NCBI GenBank assembly: GCA_021018995.1
Contig: CM037593.1
Coordinates: 43,103,810-43,167,809, forward strand
Source of the DNA: Chloranthus sessilifolius
Lineage: Eukaryota; Streptophyta; Magnoliopsida; Chloranthales; Chloranthaceae
Direction: 5' to 3'
DNA: 64,000 nucleotides
The translations under genes were made by a program, and so were the position numbers. Shown here piece by piece: positions 46,596 to 57,337 of this stretch. The stretch's first letter is position 1, and each line of letters opens with the position of its first letter. Under the pieces are notes generated by a model. The model was not told where the DNA came from. It was given only the letters and a program-made list of their open reading frames with translations, and did not search any database.

Positions 46596-48192
46596 CAATT
46601 ATTATACAAACTACAATTATTATACAAACTAAAAAGTTGTTAAGCATTAAAAATCATTCCAAGCGTATGTCATCTAGTGGGGGTGGCTAGGGATGATGGC
46701 GGTTAGTGACAAAGGATTGTTTAATGTTTATTTTACCTTTTTTCCTTTTAATTTACTTTTTTTTTGATCAATTGATTCTAATTTACCAAAAATAAAAACG
46801 AAATAAGAAGACATAATGTTAAGCTGTAATTTAGCAGTGTGAACTCATTTGCTAGAAACAAGAAATCTAATTTACAAGCTAAACAACTTTCCCAAATAAA
46901 ACATTTAAGATGAATAAATAATCTAAATGAACCCTCAAGTATCAAAATGCGAGAAATTCCTTATAAAACACATACTATCAAGAAAATGTGAGCTATAGTC
47001 ATAGTGATAGAGTCAGGTGGGTCAGGGAAACCGAAAATTAATCATTCTTAGATTAGGGTGAAAGATATCTTCAAGCTTCATGATCCACTAGAATCTATCG
47101 TTAAAACAATCACATCTCTCAAATGTGTGAATTTTACAAGTAACCTGCACCCCTAAAGAATATGTAGCACACCTCATGAATTAGAGGACATCCTTCATCC
47201 TTTATTCTCTTAGATATGCACTCAAGTGCATGTTTTGCGACATCTTTCACCGCCTCTTTTCAATGTAGAAATATTTGATGCGACCTATACGATGCTCCAT
47301 CTATCTTAATCGTAGATCTAAATTTTGGTACATGTTAAGATCCTTCATTGATAATTTGATCAACGAGAAGGGAATAGAAAGTTTTTGGATATGTTCCTGT
47401 AAATGGTTCTTGTGCATTGTGTTCGACGGAAGACCTGAACAAATAAAAAATAAACTTTTTATTCTAAGCAAATAAATAATAACCCTTATCCATCTGTAGT
47501 AACATACGAGCAATCACTTAAGTGAAACAATACATTTTTATTTCATAATTAAAATAAGTAAATAAATAAATAGAGCTGCTCATTGGCTAGTATAATGGCG
47601 CTTATAACCCCCAAAATGATAGTGCCTGTAAACGACAAATTTGTATAGAATATAAATATAATACAAATCAATCATAACAAAATTTTCTTTGCTTGGAAAT
47701 GATTTTATTGGAAATGACGGACTTTACACTTCTGATTATCACAATCAATTCCTTATTAACTACATCAAAATTGAATACCTCTTATTAAAAGCTACTAAAA
47801 AATTTCATCTCTCAATTAAATAAACTAAATTTCAAGTCTAGGTTTTCATTGTCATCTTCAATCTGTAACATGATAGATGCATAGTATGTTATTTTCATTA
47901 GAGATTTAGAAAGTATGAAATATAAGACGACGGATGGGAGAACCTCTCCTCCAAAAGCCGATTCTATCTGATTGATAAGCACAAGTCATTACTGAAGCAT
48001 GAACCTTGTCGACGAACCTTAAAATGAATTCTTATTATTTAGTCTCAAAGATAAATTCGAATACCAAATTTATTCTCCTAGTAGCTAATTATTAGATGAG
48101 TTATCACTTTCAGTGATAGAGTATCTAATAATAAGTTAGATATTGGCAAATTCCTTAGAATTTAACGATCATGTATTATTTTATAATAATTT
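46596..48192. repeat. Macrosatellite spacer, unit 5
   Basis: Full-length spacer of about 1.6 kb. The minus-strand frame is shifted near 47360-47375 by loss of one G in 'gaagggg'. Otherwise it is collinear with the other spacers. Confidence 0.85.
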
Positions 48193-49663
48193 TATAATTA
48201 GATTTGACTAATATCCTAAGATTTAGTCAATATATGGTAAATTCATCCGTTGATCTTTTTACGATCTCATATTATGATTATTTAACCAAAAGTCAAAGAG
48301 TCCACCATTAGATTTGAGCAAAATCACAAGATTTGGTTAATATGGGATAAATTTTTCATTGGATCTTATTATGATCTCATATTATGATCGTTTGACTAAA
48401 GGTCATATATCCACCATTAGATTTGACCAAAATTATAAGATCTTATCTATATATAATAAATTCATCATTGAATCTTGTTATGATCTCATATTATGATTGC
48501 TTGATCAAAAGTCAATGAGTTCACTATTTGATTTAACTTAAATAATAAGATCTAGTCAATATGTAATAAATTTATCTTTAGATTTCGTATTATAATTGTT
48601 TGACTAAAAGTAAATGAATCCACCATTAGATTTGACAAAACTATAAGAACTGGTCAATATATAATAAATCCACCATTATATCTCATTATGTTCTCATATT
48701 ATGATCGTTTGACCAAAAGTCAACCAATCCACCATTAGAATTGACGAAAACTATAAGATCTGATTAATATGTAATAAATCTCCAGTTAGATCTCATTAAA
48801 ATTTTATATTATGATCGTTTGACAAAAAGTCAATGAGTTTACCGCTGGACATGACCATAACCATATGATCTAGTTAATATATAATAAATTTACCGTTAGA
48901 TCTTGTTATGATCTCGTATTAAGATCGTTTGACTATAAGTCAACGAGTCAACCATTACTTTTGACCAAAACTATAAGATCTGGTCAATATATCATAAATC
49001 TATCATTGGATCTTGTTATGACTTCATATTATGATTGTTTGACCAAAAGTCAACAAGTCCATTATTGAATTTGATCAAAACCCTACTATTTAGTCAATAT
49101 GTAATAAATTCCTCATTGTATCTTGTTATGATCTCGTATTATATTCATTTGACTAAAATCAATGAGTCCACCATTAGATTTGACCAATATTATAAAATCT
49201 AGTCAATATAGAATAAATTCACCATTGGATCTCGTTACGATCTTATTTTATGATTGTTTGACTAAAAGTTAACGAATCCACCGTTAAATTTGATCAAAAT
49301 CGTAAGTTCTGGTCAATATATAATAAATCTATCATTAGATCTTATTATGATCTCGCATTATGATCATTTGACTAAAAGTCTATAAGTTAATTGCTAGATT
49401 TGACTAAAACATCAAATTTGGTCAATATGTAATAAATCTATTACAGGGTAATGTTTTGAACTCGCATTGTCATCATTTGACTAAAAGTTAATGAGTCCAT
49501 TATTGAATTTGACTAAAATAATAAGATGTAGTCAATATATAATAAATCCCCTGTTAGATCTCCTTACGTTCTCGTATTATGATCGTTTGACAATAAGTCA
49601 ATGAGTCCACCATTAGATTTGACCAAAATCATAAGATCTGATCAATATATAATAAGTCTATAA
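48193..49663. repeat. 110-bp satellite array, unit 5 (about 13 monomers)
   Basis: The same monomer organisation, with the 'aaaggtcatata' variant near its start as in units 4 and 6. Confidence 0.9.
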
Positions 49664-50317
49664 TTATTATACAAACTATAATTATTATATAAACTAAGAA
49701 GTTGTTAAGCATTATAAATGCTTCCAAGCGTATGTCATCTATTAGGGGTGGCTAGGGGTGATTGCATAGAATATAAATATAATCCAAATTAATCATAACA
49801 AATTTTCCCTCGTTAGGAGAGGATTTTATTGGAAATGGCGGACTTTATACTTTTGATTATCGCAATCGATTCCCAATTAACTATACCAAAATTGAATACC
49901 TCTGATTAAAATCTACTATAAAAATTATATCTCTCAAATAAAACAAACTAAATACTAAGTCTAGGTTTTCATCGATATCTTCAATTCGTAACATGATAGA
50001 TGCATAGTATGTTGTCTTCATCAGAGATTTGGAAAATACGAAATTTGGGACGACGGATGAGAGAACCTCTCCTCCAAAAGCCGATTCTATCTGATCGACA
50101 AGCACGAGTCATTACTAAAGCAAGAAACTTGTGGACGAACCTTACAATGAAATCTTGTTCTTTGGTCTTAAAGATGAATTCGAATATTAAATTCATTCTC
50201 TTAGTATCTGGTTATTAGAGGAGTTATCACTTTCAGTGATATAGTATCTAATAATGAGTTAGATATTGCTAAATTCCTTAGAATTTGACGATCATAGATT
50301 ATTTTATAATTATTTTA
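49664..50317. repeat. Macrosatellite spacer, unit 6, with an internal deletion of about 0.94 kb
   Basis: The sequence passes from 'ggctaggggtgat' directly to 'tgcatagaatataaat' at about 49762. In unit 5 these two landmarks are about 945 bp apart. The remaining 654 bp are collinear with the right part of the other spacers. This accounts for the 2105-bp spacing to unit 7. Confidence 0.88.
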
Positions 50318-51785
50318 TAGTTAGATTTGACTAATATCTTAAGATTTAGTCAATATATGGTAAATTTATCCTTGAATCTTTTTGCAATCTCGTATTATGA
50401 TCATTTGAGCAAAAGTCAAAGAGTCCACCATTAGATTTGAGTAAAATTAAAAGATTTGGCCAATATGTGATAAATTTATCGTTGGATTTGATTATGATCT
50501 CATATTATGATTGTTTGATAAAAGGTCACATATCCATCATTGGATTTGACCAAAATTATAAGATCTGATTAATATATAATAAATCAATCGTTAAATCTTG
50601 TTACGATCTCGTATTATGATCGTTTGACCAAAAGTCAATGAATTTACTATTTAATTTGACTAAAATAATAAGATCTAGTCAATATATAATAAATTTATCG
50701 TTAGATCTTGTATTATGATTGTTTGACTAAAGTAAATGAATCCACCATTGGATTTGATCAAAACTATACGATCTGGTCAATATATAATAAATCCACTGTT
50801 AGATCTCATTATATTCTCGTAATATGATCGTTTGACCAAAAGTCAATCAGTCCACCATTAGATTTGATCAAAACTATAAGATCTGATTAATATGTGATAA
50901 ATCCATCATTGGATCTTATTACGATTTTATATAATGATCGTTTAATAAAAAGTCAATGAGTTTACCATTAGATTTGACTATAATCATATGATCTTATCAA
51001 TATGTGATAAATTTATCGTTGAATCTCGTTACGATTTCGTATTAAGAACATTTGATCATAAGTCAATGAGTCAACAATTAAATTTGACCAAAATTACAAG
51101 ATCTGGTCAATATATAATAAATTTATCGCTGGATCTTGTTATGATCTCATATTATGATCATTTGACCAAAAGTTGATGAGTCCACCATTGGATTTGACCA
51201 AAATTATACGATTTGGTCAATATATAATAAATTCATCATTGTATTTTATTATGATTTTGTATTTTATTTGTTTGAGTAAAGTCAACGAGTCCACCGTTGG
51301 ATTTAACTAAAATTATTAGATCTGATCAATATATAATAAATCCATCGTTGGATCTCGTTACGATCTCATATTATGATTGTTTAACTAAAAGTAAATGAGT
51401 CCACTGCTAGATTTGACCAAAATCACAAGATCTAGTCAATATGTATTAAATCCACCGTTCGATCTTGTTATGATCTCGTATTATGATCGTTTAACCAAAA
51501 GTCCATGGGTCAATCGTTAGATTTGACCAAAATAATAAGATATGGTAAATATATAATAAATCAATCGTTGAGTCTCGTTTTGATCTCACATTATAATTGT
51601 TTGACCAAAAGTTAACGAGTCCACTGTTGAATTTGACTAAAACAATAAGCTCTAGTCAATATATAATAAATCCACCATTGAATCTAATTACGTTTTCGTA
51701 TTATGATCGTTTGACCTAAAGTCAATGAGTCCACCATTGGATTTGACGAAAACTATAAGATCTTATCAATATATAACAAATCTAC
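50318..51785. repeat. 110-bp satellite array, unit 6 (about 13 monomers)
   Basis: The same monomer organisation as units 4 and 5. Confidence 0.9.
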
Positions 51786-53370
51786 AATTATAATACAAAT
51801 AAAAAGTTGTTAACCATTAAAAATCCTTCCAAGTGTGTGTCATCTACTGGGAGTGGCTAGGGGTGATGGCGGTTGGTGACAAAGTTTCATGTTCCATTTA
51901 CCTTTTTTCATTGTAATTTACTTTCCTTTATATCAATTTATTCTAATTTACCAAAATTAAATACTAAATAAGAAAACGTAATGGTAAGCCATAAGTTAGA
52001 AGTGTGAACTCATTTGCTAGAAGCAAAAAATCTAATTTACAAGCTAAGCAACTTTCGCAAATAAAGCATTTAAGACGAATAAACAATCTAAATGAACCAT
52101 CAAGTATCAAAATCCAAGAGATCTCTTATAAAGCACATACTATCAAGAAAATGTGAGCTATAGTCATAGTTATAGAGTCAGGTGGGTTAGGAAAATTGAC
52201 AATTAATCCTTCTTAGATTAGGGTAAAAGATATCGTCATGTTTCATGATCCACCAAAATCTTTTGTTAAAACAATCACATCCCTCAAATATGTGAATTTT
52301 ACAAGTAATCCGCACCCCTAAAGAATATGTAGCACACCTCGCGAATTAGAGGACACCCTTCATCTTTTATTCTCCTAGATTTGCGCTTATGCGCATGTTT
52401 TGGGACATCTTGCACTGCCTCTTTTCGATGTAGAAATGTTTGACTTGACTTATACGATGCTCCATCTATCTTAATCGTACTTTTGAATTTTGGGGCATAT
52501 TGAGATCCTTCATTAATAAATTGATAAACAAGAAGGGGAATAGCAGACATTTGGGCGTATTCCTACAAACAGTTCTTGTGCATTGTGATCGACGGTAGAC
52601 TTGAATAAATAAAAATTAAACTTTGTATTGTAAGCCAATGAATAATGACACTTGTGCATCTCTAGTGACATACAAGCAATCACATTAAGTGAAACAATAC
52701 ATTTTTATTTCACAATTGAAATAAGTAAATAAATAAATAGAGCTGTTTAGCGGCTAGTATGATGGCTCTTTGAACCCTCAAAGAAGATAGTCACTATAAA
52801 CAACAAATTTGCGTATAATATAAATCTAACACAAATCAATCATAACAAATTTCCTCTCGCTAAAAGAGAGTTTTATTGAAAATAGCGGACTTCACACTTT
52901 CGAGTATCGCAATTGATTCTCCGTTAATTACATCAAAATTGAATACTTCTGATTAAAAGCTACTAAAGAAAAATAAAGAAATTACATCTCCCACATAAAC
53001 AAACTTAATTTTAAGTTTAGATTTTTATCGACATCTTCAATCCGTCACGAAATATATGCATAATTTGTTGTCTTCATCAGAGATTTGGGAAAAATGAAAT
53101 AGGAGACGACAGATGGGAGAACCCCTCCTCCAAAAGCCGATTTCATATGATCGACAAGCGCGAGTCATTACTGGAGTAAGAACCTTGTGGATGAACCTTA
53201 AAATGAATTCTTGTTCTCTGGTCTCAAAGATGAATTCGAATACAAAATCTATTCTCCTGATAACTAGTTATCAGAGGAGTTTCACTTTCAGTGATAGAGT
53301 ATCTAATCATGAATTAGATATTGTTAAATACTTTAGAATTTTTCGATTATAGATTATTTTATAATGATTT
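51786..53370. repeat. Macrosatellite spacer, unit 7
   Basis: Full-length spacer. The minus-strand frame is open for 83 codons (52550-52299). The short hairpin has changed to TGCGC-ttat-GCGCA (52382-52395), with both arms altered together compared with the other units. Confidence 0.85.
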
Positions 53371-54240
53371 TATCATTAGATTTGATCAAAGTCCTAAGAT
53401 TTAGTCAATATATGATAAATTTACTATTAGATCTCGTTATGATCTTGTATATTATCGTTTGACCAACAGTCAAAGAGTCCACTATTAGATTTGATCAAAA
53501 TCACAAGAACTGGTCAATATGTGATAAATTCACTGTTAGATCTCATTATGATCTCATATTATAATTGTTCGAACAAAAATCCATGAATTTATAGTTAAAT
53601 TTGACTAAAATCATAAGATCTGATCAATATATAATAAATCTACCGTTGGATCTTGTTACGAACTTGTATTATGATAATTTGACAAAAGTCAATGAGTCAA
53701 CTATTGGATTTAACCAAAATTATAAGATCTGATTAATACATAATAAATCTATTATTGTATCTCGTTATGATCTCGTATTATGATTGTTTGACCAAAAGTC
53801 AACGAGTTTATCGTTGGATTTGACCAAAACTATAAGATCAAGCTAATATGTAAGAAATCTATCATTAGATCTTATTAGTTTCTCGTATTATGATCGTTTA
53901 ACCAAAATTCAACGAGTTTATCATTGAATTTGATCATTACCAAAAGATATGGTCAATAGGTAATAAATCCACCATTGGATCTCATTACGATCTCGTATTA
54001 TAATCGTTTGACCAAAAGTAAATGAGTCTATCATTGAATTTGATCAAAATCATAAGATCTGATTAATATGTAATAATTTCATCGTTAGATTTTATTACGA
54101 TCTTGTACGATAATCGTTTGACGAAAAGTCAATGAGCCCACTGTTGACTTGACCAAAGTTAATCAATATGTAATAAATCTATCGTTGGATCTCATTATGA
54201 TATCGTATTATGATCGTTTGACTAAAAGTCAAACGATCCA
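53371..54240. repeat. 110-bp satellite array, unit 7 (about 8 monomers), right edge of the macrosatellite
   Basis: This array ends abruptly in 'aaaagtcaaacgatccacc', after which unrelated sequence starts. The monomers near the edge are more diverged and some are shortened (for example near 54150-54170), as is usual at array borders. Confidence 0.9.
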
Positions 54241-54640
54241 CCGAAAAAAAATTTGATCACGAGGGTAAGATTCAAATCCTACATTTGAGGGAGTGGTAAC
54301 CTGAACCACAAGGGAAACTGTAATTTCGGGATGTGATTCAAATCCGATAAAGCTGATGATTATGAGTCATTGTAGATAAATATTTTGGGTGTCGAAATCC
54401 GGAATCGTTCTTTGGATTCGTGATTGTAACCCGCACTAGTATTGAATTTATAGTTGCAACTGAGGGTACCGAGAGCTATGCAGGGGGTTATATGCACATA
54501 GCTTAACTATCTCTAAGTACAGAAGAAATTGGGTACGTTCTGTAACGCGTAATCCTAAATTACAACCTTAAATCCTACTTTGGTAAGAGTCGTAACTCTT
54601 ATTCTAAGTGTATCACCTTTAGGTAAGGGTCGAAGCTCTT
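54241..54640. other. Unassigned sequence between the macrosatellite and the Tat-like element
   Basis: No gene or repeat is recognised. The base composition returns to about average directly after the satellite border. The phrases 'gtaagggtcgaagctctt' and 'gtaagagtcgtaactctt' (54580-54640) form a weak direct repeat. Confidence 0.4.
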
Positions 54641-54841
54641 TGTAGATACCCAAATTTGGCCAAAGGCCCGATCAAATTCAGAGTTACTGTAGACCGGTGA
54701 ATCAGAGTCGTATTTTTACACTTCGGTGCTTTAAATGTTGATTTAGGTTTCCCGAGACACCAAAAGCTCCGGGCAGCGACTCTAAATTTGCAGAAACGAG
54801 CGTATCGTCGCGACGGACTCGCGAGAGCCCACAGTTGCGCA
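54641..54841 (+). repeat. Short LTR of a Tat/Ogre-like Ty3/gypsy element (201 bp)
   Basis: It starts TGTAGATACCCAAATTTG and ends AGTTGCGCA, and is followed after two bases by a primer-site-like sequence. The passage 'cagaaacgagcg...gtcgcgacgg' before the end is characteristic of plant Tat-type LTR ends (from general knowledge). The LTR may be truncated on its left, since these elements usually have longer LTRs. Confidence 0.55.
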
Positions 54842-54843
54842 GA

Positions 54844-54861
54844 TGGCAACTCGGCTGGGGA
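54844..54861 (+). promoter_or_regulatory. Primer binding site, tRNA-Arg-like (degenerate)
   Basis: TGGCAACTCGGCTGGGGA resembles the TGGCGACTCC.CTGGGGA primer site used by Tat/Ogre elements, with two or three changes. It lies two bases after the LTR end. Confidence 0.6.
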
Positions 54862-56225
54862 GTAGCTAGTAGAGCCTCCCCTTGCAGTTTGGCCTCTTTT
54901 GTTGTTTTTATTTCATTTTTGCTAACATTTGTTTGCGTTTTTTTTTTTTCTCATACTCACCCTTACGATTCCGTCAATTTTTCTCACTCCTACGATTCTG
55001 TCTATTTTTACTTACCCCTACTTTTCTGTCATTTACGTGCCTTAGCCAATTGACGGGCCTACTTGAGCATTGTCTTTACTTTCATTTATTTTCATCCATT
55101 TACATGCATTAGCCGATTGGCGGGCTTACTTGAGGATTTACACCCCTTAGTCGTTTGGCGGGCCTACTTGAACTGTTAAATTTTCGCAATCATATCCTAC
55201 CAGTGGACGCCGGCCCGTAGAGGCGGCACGTGATCATCACAACCTGTTTTTGAACCTAAGCAAATTCCCCTTTAAAATTTGAATATTAAAATTGAACCTT
55301 AAAAGGGAACTAAGGGACTTAATTCAGTTTGCATTAGGTAGATTTTAAAAGGGTGGAAATTTAGGCAGCGATACAAACGTCTCGGTTCTTAGTACGGTGG
55401 CAGCCCCTAGTGGTGATGATCCAAAAAAGTACCACTCCATCCAGTATCTGAGAAGGCGCTTGTGCTGGAGGTATATAGGGTGGGTGACCAATCCAATTAT
55501 GAATCTTAAAACCCTTGGGGGAGATCGTTAGTCGTCCTGAATCAACCTTGTATCCCTAGGTTTGGAGAGGAGGGACCCGCTACAACAAAGAAAATCAGTC
55601 CTCGGAAGCACCGCTTCCTGAAAACCAAAAAATCAGACCAATTTCAGGGCTGTTGTTTGCTGTCAAAATATATTATATACACTGTTTTTGCCTAGCGTGT
55701 ATAATATACACGCTAAGCCAAAAAACGCTAGAAATACCCTAGCGTGTATAATATATACGCTAAGCCAAAAATCCTCAGATTTTGCCTAGTGTGTATAATA
55801 TACACGCTAAGCCAAAATCTTCATATTTCTGGCCTAGCATATATAATATATACGCTAGGTATATTTCTGGCTAGGCAAACCGAATCTGAGGCCTTTTTCA
55901 CCTCTCCCGAGTTCCCCGCTTAATGGTTAGGGCCTCAAGTAGACCTTACACGTTCTGACACCCAATACGCCCTCGTCGGTCAAAAGAGGTTACCCTTTTA
56001 TTGACTTTTTCCGAGGGATCGGATTATTGCGTGTATTCTCGTGCCTTCACATAGATCAAGGGAGTTCCCTTTGATTCTTTTGAAGCCCATTCGGGTCCCG
56101 CCGTGGGAAATATTTGGGTTGTGAACACCGCCCGAAATGGGAATTCCACGGCCCCGAAACATATTGAAGAAAGGTTAATTTTTGGTCCTCACCCGAGGAA
56201 CCCGTACCCAACCCGCCAATAAATC
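54862..56225 (+). mobile_element. Long untranslated leader of the Tat-like element
   Basis: There is no coding region. It contains a pyrimidine-rich tract (54890-55020); three direct copies of a unit reading 'ttag.c..ttg.cgggc.tacttga' (at about 55042, 55110 and 55148); and four copies of a palindrome in 55690-55865 (listed separately). The final part, with 'ccgccgtgggaaat', 'accgcccgaaatggg' and 'acccgaggaacccg', leads into the gag-like frame. Long leaders are usual in Tat/Ogre elements. Confidence 0.5.
55670..55870. repeat. Four spaced copies of a near-perfect palindrome
   Basis: TAGCGTGTATA-ata-TACACGCTA and close variants occur at about 55694, 55740, 55789 and 55836, separated by about 47 bp of 'agccaaaa...cct' sequence. 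In copies 2 and 4 one arm carries compensating-looking or weakening changes (atata/tatat). An incomplete copy precedes them at 55667-55690. Confidence 0.92.
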
Positions 56226-57178
56226 ATGTCGTGGGTGGTCGATCCTGCTTATGTCGATCCCAATTCATCACCACCACGCTCCCCGACTCATTTTCATTCA
56301 GAGAAATTTTTTACATCCATTCTGCTCATCCAACTACCATTTTCCGTCACCGGACCCTTCGGTGCAACAATATTTCCATCTGCACCCATCCAAAATTTGC
56401 CCATTTCCCCATCTCCTACTCTAAATCTGTCCACATCCACCCCACTTATACCCCATTTCTTACCCCATTCCCCCTCAAATCCAAATAACCCTAATTTTCC
56501 TCCATCCACATCTGCCACCACTCAAAATTCACCCCATTGTTCCCCCATGTCAAACCCACTTACATCTCACTTCCCTACATCCACCCCAAGCACACACATG
56601 CCCAATCCATCCACCATGCCCAATTTTCCCCACACCATGCCCAATTTTCCCCAAACCATGCCAAATTTTCCCCACACCATGCCCAATTTTCCCCAAACCA
56701 TGCCAAATTTCCCATCTTTCCAACACATACTCAATTTTCCTACATTTTCCCATACCATGTCCAATCCATCACATATCCCCAGGTCATGCCCGATTTTACC
56801 CGAGTCATGCCTAATCTGTCCTACACACCCACCCAATCTATGCCCCATGTTCCCCCTCCGTCGAATGCACCCTTTACATCCACCCCATCACCCAATCCAA
56901 TGGCCATGATGGATGAGATGATCAAGGCATATACCATTTGGAAGGCCTCTCAAAGTAGTATCCCTCATCCACACCACACATCTTCCGACCCATCCTATAC
57001 ACTCCCAAGTCTCCATGCCTCTTTTTCCCAAGACTCTAATCAACCCCTCAGTATTCATACCACCCAAGATCCCCATCAAACATGGGATCATTGGAGTGAG
57101 CCTCAAGGCCCCATACCCCAAGCCCACCAAGGCCCAATGGCCCACAACCCTCAAGGCCCAATGGCCCAAGCCCACTAA
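56226..57178 (+). pseudogene. Proline-rich gag-like ORF of the Tat-like element, frameshifted
   Basis: The ATG at 56226 opens a frame of 227 codons, beginning MSWVVDPAYVDP, that is very rich in Pro, Ser, Thr, His and Asn. A second overlapping frame (to 57178) continues the same character from about 56780 with MMDEMIKAYTIWKASQ, so the natural product was probably a single protein of about 315 residues broken by one frameshift near 56760-56790. Residues about 131-165 are five copies of a 7-residue unit (MPNFPHT/MPNFPQT), encoded by a 21-bp tandem repeat. The C-terminal part is a run of Gln-Gly-Pro-Met-Ala-type repeats. Its position after an LTR, primer site and leader indicates the N-terminal part of Gag; the capsid and pol are missing because an LTR fragment begins at 57210. 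A role is not established by any domain I can see. Confidence 0.5.
56616..56720 (+). repeat. 21-bp tandem repeat, five copies
   Basis: ATGCCCAATTTTCCCCACACC and its variant ending CAAACC alternate. The 21-bp period keeps the reading frame, so each unit adds seven residues to the gag-like ORF. Confidence 0.95.
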
Positions 57179-57209
57179 GGCCTAATGGCCCAAGCCCACC
57201 AAGGTCCAA

Positions 57210-57337
57210 TGTGACAGCCCAGATTTCGGCACCTCGAAACCCATGCCGTCAGTGAGCTGGCGCTAAGGCCGAACCCCAAACGAATTGCACAACATCTCAT
57301 TGCATAGCGGAAACAAAGTAGAACCACGCTAACTAAC
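57210..57337 (-). repeat. Terminal fragment of a related LTR, minus strand
   Basis: It starts TGTGACAGCCCAGATTTCGG. Its first 43 bases are nearly identical to the reverse complement of the end of the plus-strand LTR at 59791-59833. It is therefore the last 128 bp of an LTR of the same family in the opposite orientation, cut by the insertion of the element that starts at 57338. The rest should lie beyond the right edge of that element, outside the window. Confidence 0.75.

Larger units (their letters stand above)
34395..54240. repeat. Macrosatellite: seven units typically 2.8-3.25 kb apart
   Basis: A landmark (ggctaggggtgatgg) recurs at about 34529, 37563, 40395, 43434, 46685, 49750 and 51855. 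The intervals are 3034, 2832, 3039, 3251, 3065 and 2105 bp. Each unit is a largely non-repetitive spacer of about 1.6 kb followed by an array of 110-bp monomers. All units point the same way. Differences in interval come from monomer number and from one large spacer deletion (unit 6). The organisation suggests amplification by unequal crossing over. Function is unknown; there is no rRNA or other gene in the unit. Confidence 0.93.

Noticed and set aside
34395..54240. A CRISPR-like or rDNA intergenic-spacer interpretation of the regularly repeated region.
   Set aside because: The 110-bp monomers are contiguous and diverged rather than identical repeats with unique spacers, and no rRNA sequence adjoins any unit.
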